34,436 bases of DNA from Acidobacteria bacterium RIFCSPLOWO2_02_FULL_65_29 (GTDB lineage Bacteria > Acidobacteriota > Vicinamibacteria > Vicinamibacterales > CAVVIG01): assembly GCA_001767435.1 (NCBI GenBank), contig MEKT01000177.1:1-34436 (forward strand), in the 5' to 3' direction. Position 1 is the stretch's first letter, and every line of letters begins with the position of its first letter. A program made the translations under genes and the position numbers. Positions 14,447 through 23,028 of the stretch are shown here, in pieces. A model generated the notes under the pieces. That model made no database searches and was not told the origin of the DNA. It saw only the letters and a program-made list of their open reading frames with translations.

Positions 14447-15234
14447 CAAGGCGTGAGCACCGAGCGATTGATCCAGAGAATGTTGTCCCAGCTCAGCGCT
14501 TTCTCGGTGCCGTCGAACAGCTTCGCGTAGCTCCCGCCCGAGCCTTTGAAGGAGAACTCCTTCACACGATCGGGCGGGTTCGTCGTGACGTTCTTCAGGA
14601 TGTCGAGGACCTGCTCCTGGCGGGAGATCTGATAGACGCTCGGATTCTTCGCCGAGTAGAACTTCGTCTCGTTCGGGTTGCCCTTGTTGCCCACGCCCTT
14701 TTCGAACCTGATGTGCAGCTCGAGCCGCTCTCCGCTCGCCGCGGCAAACACCCAGTCCTGCGTGTCGACGGTTGGGCCGGCGCCCTTCGACGAAGTCGTG
14801 CGCTCGACCGAGTGCGTCGTGGCCAGCAGGTAGCTGCCGAACGGTCCCGGCACGTCCGCCGGATCCTCGGTCAACCCGCCGATGATGAGCTGCACGTTCG
14901 CCCCGGTGGCGTCTTTCACGGGCGCCGCCAGATACACCAGGCGATTGGAGCCTTTGCCGAGCGGCCGGCCGTCAGGCCCGTTGATCGTCACGCGATCGAT
15001 GAAAATCACGCGAAGGTTGCAGTCCTTCGCCGGCCCCTGGGTCGCCACGTTGGGCGTCCACCCGGGAGGCAGATACGGACTGAGCGCCGCCTCGGGCACG
15101 CGCACGTCCAGTTGGAACCTGGCCTCGCTGCTGTGCTCGATCATCGTCTGGGCCCTCGCGGCGCGCGGGACGCCGGCCATCACGACGGCCGCGACGAGGG
15201 CTGCGAGTACCGGGCGAGTGAGACGTCGTGACAT
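14446..15234 (-). CDS. Secreted protein of unknown function
   Basis: A 262-residue exported protein: signal peptide ending in ARAAR-AQ, then a mainly beta-rich body. The block VRVPEAALSPYLPPGW near the N-terminus recalls the opening of acetoacetate-decarboxylase-like (DUF2071-like) barrels, but this is only a weak resemblance and I do not assign a function. ATG 15234 has GGGAGG five bases upstream; reading to 15309 would translate a palindromic repeat. The stop codon lies at the right end of the MITE-like element, so the insertion may have set or trimmed the C-terminus. Confidence 0.7.
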   Translation of the reverse strand: MSRRLTRPVLAALVAAVVMAGVPRAARAQTMIEHSSEARFQLDVRVPEAALSPYLPPGWTPNVATQGPAKDCNLRVIFIDRVTINGPDGRPLGKGSNRLVYLAAPVKDATGANVQLIIGGLTEDPADVPGPFGSYLLATTHSVERTTSSKGAGPTVDTQDWVFAAASGERLELHIRFEKGVGNKGNPNETKFYSAKNPSVYQISRQEQVLDILKNVTTNPPDRVKEFSFKGSGGSYAKLFDGTEKALSWDNILWINRSVLTP

Positions 15235-15247
15235 GTAGCCTCCCAAC

Positions 15248-15282
15248 GGGGTCAGACTGGGGTCAGACCCCACTCCGACCCC
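15248..15282. repeat. 35-bp near-palindrome, copy 1
   Basis: A near-palindrome with core GGGGTCAGACCCC, in the 5' leader of the minus-strand secreted protein just upstream of its ribosome-binding site. It matches the perfect 35-bp palindrome at 15411-15445 at all but a few positions. Confidence 0.82.
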
Positions 15283-15318
15283 GCACCGATCAACGTCAAA
15301 CGATACCACCCCGGCCCG

Positions 15319-15341
15319 TATAATGGCGTATCAGCAAGGAG
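15319..15341 (+). promoter_or_regulatory. -10 box and ribosome-binding site of the serine hydrolase gene
   Basis: A perfect TATAAT (15319-15324) is followed by AAGGAG (15336-15341) eight bases before the ATG at 15350. No good -35 hexamer is visible at the usual distance. Confidence 0.6.
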
Positions 15342-15349
15342 CCTTCTGA

Positions 15350-16744
15350 ATGATTCCCCTGAAATTCAGGACTCTGATGGTCGTCTCGCTCGTCCTGGTG
15401 GTCCTCTTCGGGGGTCAGCGTGGGGTCAGACCCCACGCTGACCCCGGCTACGCCCTCGCGGCCCAGCAGGCCGCGCCGCGGCCGGCGCCCGCGAGGCCGG
15501 CGGCGACGACCGCGGCGGCGAACGCGACGCCCGAGAGCGTCGGCATCTCGACAGAGCGGCTCGGCCGCCTTCACGCCGGCATGCAGGCGATGGTCGATCG
15601 CCACGAGGCGGGCGGGATCGTCACGCTCGTCGCGCGCGAGGGCAAGGTCGTGGACCTGCACGCCTCGGGGTTTCAGGACGTCGAGAGCGGCAGGCCGATG
15701 GCGACCGACACGATCTTCCGCATCGCGTCGATGACCAAACCTATCACCAGCGTCGCGGTGATGATGTTGTACGAGGAAGGCAAGCTGCTGCTCACCGACC
15801 CGGTGTCGAAGTTCATCCCGGCATTCACGAGCATGCACGTGACGGGCGAAGGCGGGGCGCTCGTGCCGGCGCGGCGCGAGATCACGATTCGCGATCTGCT
15901 GTCGCACCGATCGGGCCTCTCGTACGGGTTCCTGAACGGCGGTCCTGTCGGCGACGCCTACCGTAAAGAAGGCGTGCCGGATGGATTGACGATGACACCG
16001 ATGACGCTCCAGGAAGGCATCGACAAGCTCGCGGCCCAGCCCCTGATGAGCCACCCGGGCGCGGCTTGGAACTACAGCCTCTCGATCGACGTGCTCGGGC
16101 GCGTCGTCGAAGTGGCGTCCGCCACCTCGTTCGACGTGTTTCTTCGCGACCGCATCTTCAAGCCGCTCGGCATGGCCGACACGAGCTTCGACGTGCCCGA
16201 CGCGAAGTGGCCGCGGCTGGCGACCGTCTACTCACCGAACGGCAGCCGTGGCATCCGGCCGATGAGGGATCCCGAGTCGTTCGGCAACACCCACATGTCG
16301 CCGGGGGCGTCGTACAAGGCACCCAAGAAGTATTTCTCCGGCGGCGCGGGTCTCACGTCGACCGCGCACGACTACGCCCGGTTCGCGCTCATGCTCGCCG
16401 GCGGCGGCGTGCTCGACGGCGTGCGCCTCCTCAGCCCGAAGACGATCGAGCTGATGACCGCCAGCCACACCGCCGACTTGCCGGGTGGCGGGTTGATCGG
16501 CAACGGCGCCAATTTTGGTCTGGGCTTCCGCGTGGTGACCGACGTGGCCACGACGCAGACGGCAGGATCGATCGGGATGTACGGCTGGAGCGGCATCTAC
16601 GGCACCACGTTCTGGGTCGATCCGAAGGAGCGGCTCGTCGCGATCCTGATGGTGCAGCGCTATCCAGGATCTCCCGTCGCCGCGGCGTTCCAGCCACTCG
16701 TCTACCAGACGCTGACCCAGAGTTTCTCGACCGCGACGCCATAA
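15350..16744 (+). CDS. Secreted serine hydrolase, class C beta-lactamase fold
   Basis: A 464-residue protein of the beta-lactamase/penicillin-binding esterase family. The active-site SMTK is at residues 127-130, and the second motif is Tyr-Ser-Leu at 242-244 (usually YxN). A Gly-Trp-Ser-Gly stretch near residue 410 stands where the KTG-like motif belongs. These proteins are usually esterases, D-amino-acid peptidases or beta-lactamases; the substrate is unknown. The signal peptide is odd: residues 21-33 (QRGVRPHADP region) are encoded by a 35-bp palindromic repeat, and removing them leaves a normal signal ending in YALA-AQ. Good -10 and ribosome-binding site support ATG 15350. Confidence 0.87.
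   Translation: MIPLKFRTLMVVSLVLVVLFGGQRGVRPHADPGYALAAQQAAPRPAPARPAATTAAANATPESVGISTERLGRLHAGMQAMVDRHEAGGIVTLVAREGKVVDLHASGFQDVESGRPMATDTIFRIASMTKPITSVAVMMLYEEGKLLLTDPVSKFIPAFTSMHVTGEGGALVPARREITIRDLLSHRSGLSYGFLNGGPVGDAYRKEGVPDGLTMTPMTLQEGIDKLAAQPLMSHPGAAWNYSLSIDVLGRVVEVASATSFDVFLRDRIFKPLGMADTSFDVPDAKWPRLATVYSPNGSRGIRPMRDPESFGNTHMSPGASYKAPKKYFSGGAGLTSTAHDYARFALMLAGGGVLDGVRLLSPKTIELMTASHTADLPGGGLIGNGANFGLGFRVVTDVATTQTAGSIGMYGWSGIYGTTFWVDPKERLVAILMVQRYPGSPVAAAFQPLVYQTLTQSFSTATP
15411..15445. repeat. Perfect 35-bp palindrome inside a signal-peptide coding region
   Basis: Two 17-bp arms are exact reverse complements around one central base (core GGGGTCAGACCCC). It is embedded in frame between the hydrophobic core and the cleavage site of the serine hydrolase. 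A related copy lies 163 bp upstream, at 15248-15282. Confidence 0.9.
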
Positions 16745-16788
16745 CGGCGCTGGCGCGTGAGCACCTTCATATCTGATTCGGAGGATCG

Positions 16789-18441
16789 ATGCGCCATTCC
16801 CCTTCAGCATTTGTCGTCGCCGTGTCGATGGCCGGCATCCGCACGCATGCCATGACACAACGCCTCCTCTCGGCTGCTGCGATGGCCGTGCTGATCGCCG
16901 CCGTGTTCAGGCCGGCGCCACTGACGGCTGCGCCTGCCGCCTCGTGTGCGAGCCTGGCCTCGACCGCGCTGCCGGACACGACAATTACGGCGACCGAAGA
17001 CGTCGCGGGGCCTTCCTTTACTCCGCCGGGCGGCGCCGCCCTCAGCAACCTGCCGCGCTTCTGCCGCGTCGCGGCCACGACGAAACCGGCCATCAAGTTC
17101 GAAGTCTGGCTGCCGCTGGCCAACTGGAACGGCAAGTTCCATGGCGTGGGCAACGGCGCCAACGCGGGCTCCATCGTGTACGGCGCGATGGCCACGGCCC
17201 TGCGGCGCGGCTACGCGACCGCCAGCACCGACACGGGGCACGCGACCACGAACCCGCGCGACGCCTCGTGGGCGGTCGGCCATCCCGAGCTCGTCGCCGA
17301 CTTCGGGTACCGGGCGATCCACGTAACGGCCGACAACGCCAAGCAGATCGTCCAGGCGTTCTACGGCCAGCGTGCGAGCCGGTCGTACTTCATGTCGTGC
17401 TCGACCGGCGGACGCCAGGCGTTGATGGAAGCACAGCGCTTCCCCGACGACTACGACGGCATCGTCGCGGGCGCGCCGGCCGCCAACTGGACGCGGTTTC
17501 AGACCGGAGGCCACCTCTGGATCGCGCTCGCGATGAACAAGGATCCCGAGAGCTACCTGCCCGCGGGGAAGCTCCCGCTGCTGGCCACCGCCGTGAACGC
17601 CGCCTGCGACTCGATCGACGGCATCGCCGACGGCGTGCTCGACGATCCGCGAAAGTGCGCATTCGATCCCGAAGTCCTGATGTGCCCTGGAAACAATGTC
17701 GGGAAGGATGCCGCGACGTGCCTGACGCCACAGCAGGTGCGAGCCGTCAAGGACGTCTGGTCCGGATCGCGTAACTCGTCAGGCCTGGTCTATCCCGGCT
17801 ACATGCCGGGGGCCGAAGCCGCCGGGGGATGGGCGGCATACACGACCGGCACTGGGCCGCTCACCGGCAACCATTGGGCGCAGGCCGAGAACGTGCTGAA
17901 GTACCTGGTGTTCGAGAACCCCACGTGGGACTTCCGGACGTTCGACTTCGACAAGGATCTGGCGTTCGCCGAGGCCAAGCTCGGGAAGACGTTCGACGCG
18001 TTCGATCCCGACCTCTCGCGCTTCCGCCAGCGCGGTGGCAAGCTGCTGCTGTACCACGGCTGGAACGATCCGTCGATTTCACCGCTGAACACGATCAACT
18101 ACTACGAGCGCGTCGTAACGTTCCTGCGGGGATCGAAGAGCCGGCAACAGGCCGAGACCGAGGCCCAGCAGTTCGTGCGGCTCTTCATGGCGCCGGGCAT
18201 GTTGCATTGCGGCGGAGGCCCTGGTCCCAACACGTTCGACATGCTGGCCGCTCTCGAGAACTGGGTCGAGCACAACCGCGCGCCCGACCGCGTGGTGGCG
18301 TCTCACGCGACGAGCGGCGTCCAGGATCGCACCAGGCCGTTGTGCGTCTATCCGAAGGTTGCGGTGCATACGGGCCGCGGCAGCACGGACGAAGCGGCGA
18401 ACTTCGTGTGTCAGATGCCCGGAGCGACCGCCAGCCGCTGA
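16789..18441 (+). CDS. Tannase/feruloyl esterase family protein
   Basis: A 550-residue secreted alpha/beta hydrolase. The nucleophile is Ser205 in MSCSTGGRQ, the acid Asp in HGWNDPSI and the base His in MLHCGGGPG. The Cys before the Ser and the Cys after the His form the CS-D-HC arrangement known for tannases and feruloyl esterases. Such enzymes cleave aromatic esters of plant polyphenols. A GGAGG four bases before ATG 16789 supports this start, although the inner ATG at 16852 would give a more normal signal peptide. It faces the PQQ/Rieske cluster, which could oxidise alcohols or aldehydes released from plant material (inference). Confidence 0.88.
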   Translation: MRHSPSAFVVAVSMAGIRTHAMTQRLLSAAAMAVLIAAVFRPAPLTAAPAASCASLASTALPDTTITATEDVAGPSFTPPGGAALSNLPRFCRVAATTKPAIKFEVWLPLANWNGKFHGVGNGANAGSIVYGAMATALRRGYATASTDTGHATTNPRDASWAVGHPELVADFGYRAIHVTADNAKQIVQAFYGQRASRSYFMSCSTGGRQALMEAQRFPDDYDGIVAGAPAANWTRFQTGGHLWIALAMNKDPESYLPAGKLPLLATAVNAACDSIDGIADGVLDDPRKCAFDPEVLMCPGNNVGKDAATCLTPQQVRAVKDVWSGSRNSSGLVYPGYMPGAEAAGGWAAYTTGTGPLTGNHWAQAENVLKYLVFENPTWDFRTFDFDKDLAFAEAKLGKTFDAFDPDLSRFRQRGGKLLLYHGWNDPSISPLNTINYYERVVTFLRGSKSRQQAETEAQQFVRLFMAPGMLHCGGGPGPNTFDMLAALENWVEHNRAPDRVVASHATSGVQDRTRPLCVYPKVAVHTGRGSTDEAANFVCQMPGATASR

Positions 18442-18490
18442 CGCACAACGATCAACGCATCCCTCTGCGAGCTTGCGGTAATCGTCGTGA

Positions 18491-20269
18491 CTACGGCAGC
18501 GCGAACACCCAGACCGACCCGCCTTCGGGCACCTCGGGATAGTTGCCGCGCGTCAGCGTGTTCAGGCGGGCCTGCATCGAACGAGAGTCCACGCCCCACC
18601 CCGATTGCACGGCAATGTACTGCTTGCCGTCGACGCTGAACGAGACCGGCGGTCCGAGAATGCCCGATGTGGTGGGGAATTCCCAGAGCACCTTCCCGTT
18701 TGCCGCATCGAAGGCGTGAAGCTTTCGATCGTTGGTGCCGCCGCTCCAGACGAGGCCGCCTCCCGTGGCCAGCATCGATCCCCAATTGGGCGACGTGGCG
18801 TAGGTGTGCGTCCACACTTTCTTGCCGGTGTCCACGTGCCATGCCTGCACTTCGCCGAAATGGTCGGCGCCGGGCGCGATCGACACCACCGAGGACGCGC
18901 CGACGAAGCGGTCCCCGGGCGTGTACTTGACCGGAGAGCCCGTGATCGTCGAGCACAGGTTCTCGTTGGCCGGAATGTAGATCATCCGCGTCTCGGGGCT
19001 GAAGGCAATCGGCGGCCAGTTCTTTCCGCCCCAGTGCGACGGGCAGATGCCGTCGGCCACCTTGCCGGTGCCCGGTGTCCGGGCCGGATCCACGTCCGGC
19101 CGGCCCGTTTTCGGATCGAGGCCACGGAACACGGTCTGCTTCACGTAGGGCATGCCCTGCACGAAGGTGATCGGGCCGCCGCTCCGTTCGAGAAACCACA
19201 GGTATCCGTTGCGGGCCACGTCGATCAGCCCTTTGATCGTGCGACCGTCGCGCCGATAGTCCACCAGGATCGGCGGCGACACCTCGTCCCAATCCCACGA
19301 ATCGTTCGGATGGTATTGATAGTGGCCCTTGATCGTGCCCGTGGTGACGTCGATCGCGATCGTCGACGCCGTGTAGAGGTTGTCACCGGGCCGTTGATCG
19401 CCCATCCACGGCCCACCGTTGCCGGTGCCCCAGAAGGACAGATGGGTGTCCGGATCGTAGTTCGCCGTCACCCACACCGACCCGCCGCCGGTTTTCCACT
19501 GGTCGCCCTGCGGCCACGTCTCGCTCCCGGGCTCGCCGGGCGCCGGGATCGTATAGACCCTCCACATTTCCTTGCCGGTCTCGATGTCGAATGCGGCGAC
19601 GAACCCCCGAATGCCTGTTTCGCCGCCCGACGCGCCGACCATCACCTTGCCGTCGGCCACGAGCGGCGCGAGCGACATGTAGTAGCCGCTCCGGTTGTCG
19701 GCGACCTCGCTCGTCCAGACTTCCCGTCCCGTCCTTGCGTCGAGCGCCACGAGCACGGCCTCGCTCGTGGCGAGCAATACCTTGTCGCCGTACAGCGCCA
19801 CGCCCCGATTCGTGCGATGAAGCGCAATCAGGTCTTCCGGTGACGTCCGTCGGTACCGCCAGAGCTGATGCCCAGTCTTCGCGTCGATGGCAATCACCTG
19901 GTTACCCGGCGTGGCGACGAACATGACGCCGTCGTTCACGATGGGCGGTGCTTCGTGGCCGCTGGTCGAGCCGGTCGAGAACGACCACACCGGCCGCAGC
20001 CGGGCGACGTTGCGCGTCGTGATCTGGTCGAGCGGGCTGTAGCCCCAGCCGTCGTAGGTGCGCCGGATCATCAGCCAGTCGCGCTCGTCCGGCTTCAGCA
20101 GGCGATCGGCGCCGACGGGCTTGTACGCCTGCAGAATGGCCGGCATCGGGATCGGAGGCGGGGTCGGCAGCGCCGGTATCGCGGGCTGCTGCGCCGCAAC
20201 AACCACGAGCGTCAGGCAAGAACCGAGCACGCTCGCAGCCACGCCGCCGATACGTCGCACATCGAACAT
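18491..20269 (-). CDS. PQQ-dependent alcohol dehydrogenase-type quinoprotein
   Basis: A 592-residue periplasmic eight-bladed propeller with several DAKTG-type blade repeats. Candidate PQQ/metal ligands are E217 (SGGETG), N284 (GTGNGG) and D326 (SWDWD). A second Asp, D328, sits two residues after D326, the position that marks lanthanide-dependent XoxF-type enzymes. The vicinal Cys pair before NRG in many family members is missing (ALHRTNRG). There is no heme c domain, so electrons must leave through a separate carrier. GAGGTG precedes ATG 20269. It is the last gene of a PQQ - Rieske - PQQ row on the minus strand. Confidence 0.85.
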   Translation of the reverse strand: MFDVRRIGGVAASVLGSCLTLVVVAAQQPAIPALPTPPPIPMPAILQAYKPVGADRLLKPDERDWLMIRRTYDGWGYSPLDQITTRNVARLRPVWSFSTGSTSGHEAPPIVNDGVMFVATPGNQVIAIDAKTGHQLWRYRRTSPEDLIALHRTNRGVALYGDKVLLATSEAVLVALDARTGREVWTSEVADNRSGYYMSLAPLVADGKVMVGASGGETGIRGFVAAFDIETGKEMWRVYTIPAPGEPGSETWPQGDQWKTGGGSVWVTANYDPDTHLSFWGTGNGGPWMGDQRPGDNLYTASTIAIDVTTGTIKGHYQYHPNDSWDWDEVSPPILVDYRRDGRTIKGLIDVARNGYLWFLERSGGPITFVQGMPYVKQTVFRGLDPKTGRPDVDPARTPGTGKVADGICPSHWGGKNWPPIAFSPETRMIYIPANENLCSTITGSPVKYTPGDRFVGASSVVSIAPGADHFGEVQAWHVDTGKKVWTHTYATSPNWGSMLATGGGLVWSGGTNDRKLHAFDAANGKVLWEFPTTSGILGPPVSFSVDGKQYIAVQSGWGVDSRSMQARLNTLTRGNYPEVPEGGSVWVFALP

Positions 20270-20296
20270 CACACACCTCGAAAAGAAACAGAATCA

Positions 20297-20472
20297 ACGA
20301 CGATCAACGCATCCCTCGACAGGCTCGGGATGCCCTGAGCTTGTCGCCCCTCGACGGTGCTCGGGACGACCCTGAGCCAGTCGAAGGGTCGAAGGGCAGA
20401 GACCGCGGAGCCCGCAGAGCAGACGTCAACCACGGAGGACACGAAGGGTTCACGCCCTGCGTTGATCGTCGT
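20297..20472. repeat. Composite spacer repeat bounded by a 15-bp inverted repeat
   Basis: ACGACGATCAACGCA at 20297-20311 is repeated inverted at 20458-20472. Between them lie two REP-like palindromes of the TCGAC...CCCTGAGC type (about 20315-20345 and 20347-20388) and a CGCGGAGC/CGCAGAG-type tract. Related copies of the 15-mer occur at 18446-18461 and 25815-25835. No gene is visible in this spacer. Confidence 0.7.
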
Positions 20473-20491
20473 GGCGGTCTTCACAACAATT

Positions 20492-21067
20492 TCAGACTGT
20501 CTCCACCCCGACGCGCGCCGTGAACGGCCGCGCGACCACCAGCCGGCCGTCGACCAGCGTGAGCGGCAGCGCCGGCAGGCTGCGTGGCGCGGGACCGTCG
20601 ACCACGCTCGCGGCGTCGCGCGGATCGAACGTCGACTGGTGGCACTCGCAAAACAGCATCTGTTCGACGGGCATCCAGCCGCCAACGTCGCACCCTTCGT
20701 GGGTGCAGGTGGCGGAGTACGCGACGACACCGCCGGCGGCCCGCGCGCGCGTGCCCGCGCCGAGCGCGTCCGCGTCGAGCCGGACGAGCAGCACGCGGTT
20801 CAATCGCGAGCCGCTTCGGACGATCCTCTCCTTGGGCTCCATCGCCCAGGCCATCGTCGGCGCCGAAGCCAGCGGAATATCGTCGGGCGTGAGCGGCTTC
20901 AGCGTCGAATCGTCGACGGTGACCAGCAGGTCGCCTTCCCTGGGCCGAGCCGATGCTTGATCGCCCTGGGCGATCGCGACAACCGGCGCAAGCGCGAGGC
21001 CCGCGCCAATGCCAACCGCGCCCTTCAGCACTGTCCGCCTGCCAACGCCCTGTGGCGCGTCCGCCAC
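20492..21067 (-). CDS. Tat-exported Rieske [2Fe-2S] protein
   Basis: A 191-residue protein with a Tat signal (GRRTVLKG at residues 9-16, then a hydrophobic stretch ending in AIAQ). The Rieske cluster ligands are C121/H123 and C140/H143, with C126 and C142 as the likely stabilising disulfide. It is expected to carry electrons in the periplasm at the membrane surface. Sitting between two PQQ dehydrogenases on the same strand, it is a good candidate for their electron partner (inference). GTG 21067 is chosen; a TTG at 21109 would add residues encoded by an octamer repeat. Confidence 0.82.
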   Translation of the reverse strand: MADAPQGVGRRTVLKGAVGIGAGLALAPVVAIAQGDQASARPREGDLLVTVDDSTLKPLTPDDIPLASAPTMAWAMEPKERIVRSGSRLNRVLLVRLDADALGAGTRARAAGGVVAYSATCTHEGCDVGGWMPVEQMLFCECHQSTFDPRDAASVVDGPAPRSLPALPLTLVDGRLVVARPFTARVGVETV

Positions 21068-21159
21068 GAAATCACGAAAGCATGAAAGAGAAACCTTTGT
21101 TGATCTCAAGTCTCTGCGGTCTCTGCGTCTCGAGTCCCGAGTCCCGAGCCCCGAGTCCC
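21064..21159. repeat. Mixed tandem tracts (octamer CACGAAAT/G and heptamer CCCGAGT)
   Basis: A CACGAAAT-CACGAAAG-CATGAAAG tract (21064-21090) is followed by a CTCTGCGG/CTCTGCGT tract and then four CCCGAGT-type heptamers (21131-21158). Together they fill the spacer between the Rieske gene and the stop of the upstream PQQ gene. Confidence 0.78.
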
Positions 21160-22940
21160 TACCGCTTCGGCAGCGCGAAGCTCAGAATCAAATCTCCACC
21201 CCGCCGGCCGCGCTCGCCTCCGCCCGATCCGACGGTGACGAATTGTTCGCCGTTCACCATGTACATCGCGGGTGACGAGAAGACGCCGGAGCCCGTGTTG
21301 AATTTCCAGAGCAGCTCGCCCGTCTTCGCGTGAAACGCCATGAAGTAGCCGGCCGTGTTGCTGCCGCTGCCCACGAACACCAGATCGCTCGAGGTGGCGA
21401 CGGAACCGGCCTGGCCGAAGCCGTCGTAGATCTTTTGCCAGATGAGCTCCCCCGTCGTCGGGTCGTAGGCGGAGAAGTACCCCTTTGGCGGCCGATCCGA
21501 ACCCGCCGGATCGTCGATCGCGTTGACGTAGAGATAGCCCGTGCGCGGACTGTAGGACAGGGGCCCGTAGTTCGCGCCCCCGCCCGTGCCCGGCGCGGCG
21601 ATCTGGTTCGGACCCGGCGGCGTGTACATCGGCACGAGTTTGCTTTTCGCCATCTCGTCGGCCGGGATGTCGACCGGAAACACCGGGCTGACGGGCACCA
21701 TCATCTTCCCAGCCGCGGTGAACGGAATCGGCTGCGTGGGCCAGGGCTGCTCGCCGGGACGGCTCGTCTCGGTTGGCACGGGGACTTCCTTGATGGGATG
21801 CACCGGCTGCCCCGTTTCGCGGTTCAGGATGTACAGAAAACCGTTCTTGCTCGCCTCGGCCAGCGCCTTCACGCGCTGCCCTCGCACCGTCATGTCGAAG
21901 AGAATCGGCTGGTTGCCGGAGTCGTAGTCCCAGACGTCGTGGTGCGTCTGCTGGAAGTACCACTTCAGCCTGCCGGTATCGAGCGTGAGCGCGATGAGGG
22001 AATCGGTGAAGAGGTTGATCCCGGCGCGCTTCGTGCTGTCGCCGAAGGGATTCCCCACGGCCACGTAGATGAGCCCGAGCTCCGGATCGATCGACGGCGT
22101 CTCCCAGATGCCGCCGCCGTTGCGCTCGCCGCCCACCCACGTCGGTCCGGCAATGTCCCAGCCCTGATCTTTTTCGTCCTGCGGAATCGTGTTGAAGTGC
22201 CAGAGGACCTTGCCCGTTTTCGCGTCGACCGCGAGCACGTGACCGCCGGGAATGTGGCTCTCGCTGCGCGTGCTGACGACGTAGAGGACGCCGTTGTGAA
22301 TCTGCGGCGCGGTCGTGAACCAGTAGCCGAGGCTGATGGCCGTTTTCACTTCGGGGAATCGCTGCTGGACCACGTCCAGGATCACGCTCGCCTGGCCATC
22401 CTTGCCGAACGTCGGGATGGGTTTGCCGGTCTTCGCATCGAGCGCGAACAGAAAGGATCCAGCCGAGGTGTAGACGACGCCGTCGGCGTAGCAGACGCCG
22501 CGATTGCGGAAGACGTAGCCTTCGCGCCGTCCTCCGCCGATGAGGTTCGTCACGTCGAACGACCAGAGGAGGTGGCCGTCGGCCGCGTTCACGGCATAGA
22601 CGCCGCCGCGTGGATCGGTCACGTACATCACTCCATCCACGATCACCGGCGTGGTCTGGTTGCTGACGCCGTCGATGATGCCGTATTGAAACAGCCAGCG
22701 CGGCGTGAGCGTGGTCACGTTGGATGGCGTGATCTGGTCCAGCGTGGAATACCGGCTGCCGGCCAGGTCGAGGTTGTGCAGGGGCCAGTTGACGGTGGCC
22801 GCCGCACCCGGACGAGCTGCCCCCTGGGCCCCCTGAGCCCTCTGAGCCCTCTGAGCAACGACACGCGGCGCCAGCGCGCTCGCCGTGAGCGCGGCCGATG
22901 CAACGAGACTCAGGGCAATCACCGATCGCGCAGACGCCAT
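21159..22940 (-). CDS. PQQ-dependent dehydrogenase, glucose-dehydrogenase-like propeller
   Basis: A 593-residue exported quinoprotein. The motif HHDVWDYD at 333-340 followed by QPILFD is typical of the membrane glucose/quinate dehydrogenase-like branch; blade repeats with DAKTGK are visible throughout. It lacks the N-terminal transmembrane domain of Gcd, so it is soluble or peripheral. Directly after the probable signal cleavage (VVA-Q, residue 29-30) the protein has four copies of Ala-Gln-Arg/Gly, encoded by a 9-nt tandem repeat. The start is ATG 22940, where the signal peptide begins. First gene of the PQQ - Rieske - PQQ row; substrate unknown. Confidence 0.85.
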   Translation of the reverse strand: MASARSVIALSLVASAALTASALAPRVVAQRAQRAQGAQGAARPGAAATVNWPLHNLDLAGSRYSTLDQITPSNVTTLTPRWLFQYGIIDGVSNQTTPVIVDGVMYVTDPRGGVYAVNAADGHLLWSFDVTNLIGGGRREGYVFRNRGVCYADGVVYTSAGSFLFALDAKTGKPIPTFGKDGQASVILDVVQQRFPEVKTAISLGYWFTTAPQIHNGVLYVVSTRSESHIPGGHVLAVDAKTGKVLWHFNTIPQDEKDQGWDIAGPTWVGGERNGGGIWETPSIDPELGLIYVAVGNPFGDSTKRAGINLFTDSLIALTLDTGRLKWYFQQTHHDVWDYDSGNQPILFDMTVRGQRVKALAEASKNGFLYILNRETGQPVHPIKEVPVPTETSRPGEQPWPTQPIPFTAAGKMMVPVSPVFPVDIPADEMAKSKLVPMYTPPGPNQIAAPGTGGGANYGPLSYSPRTGYLYVNAIDDPAGSDRPPKGYFSAYDPTTGELIWQKIYDGFGQAGSVATSSDLVFVGSGSNTAGYFMAFHAKTGELLWKFNTGSGVFSSPAMYMVNGEQFVTVGSGGGERGRRGGDLILSFALPKR

Positions 22941-23028
22941 AGCCTCGATCCCCCTGCGCAATTCTACATGCACCGCAGTCGCAGGGAACGACCCTTTCGA
23001 GGCCGTTCCCAGGTAGAATCGCGCCCCA

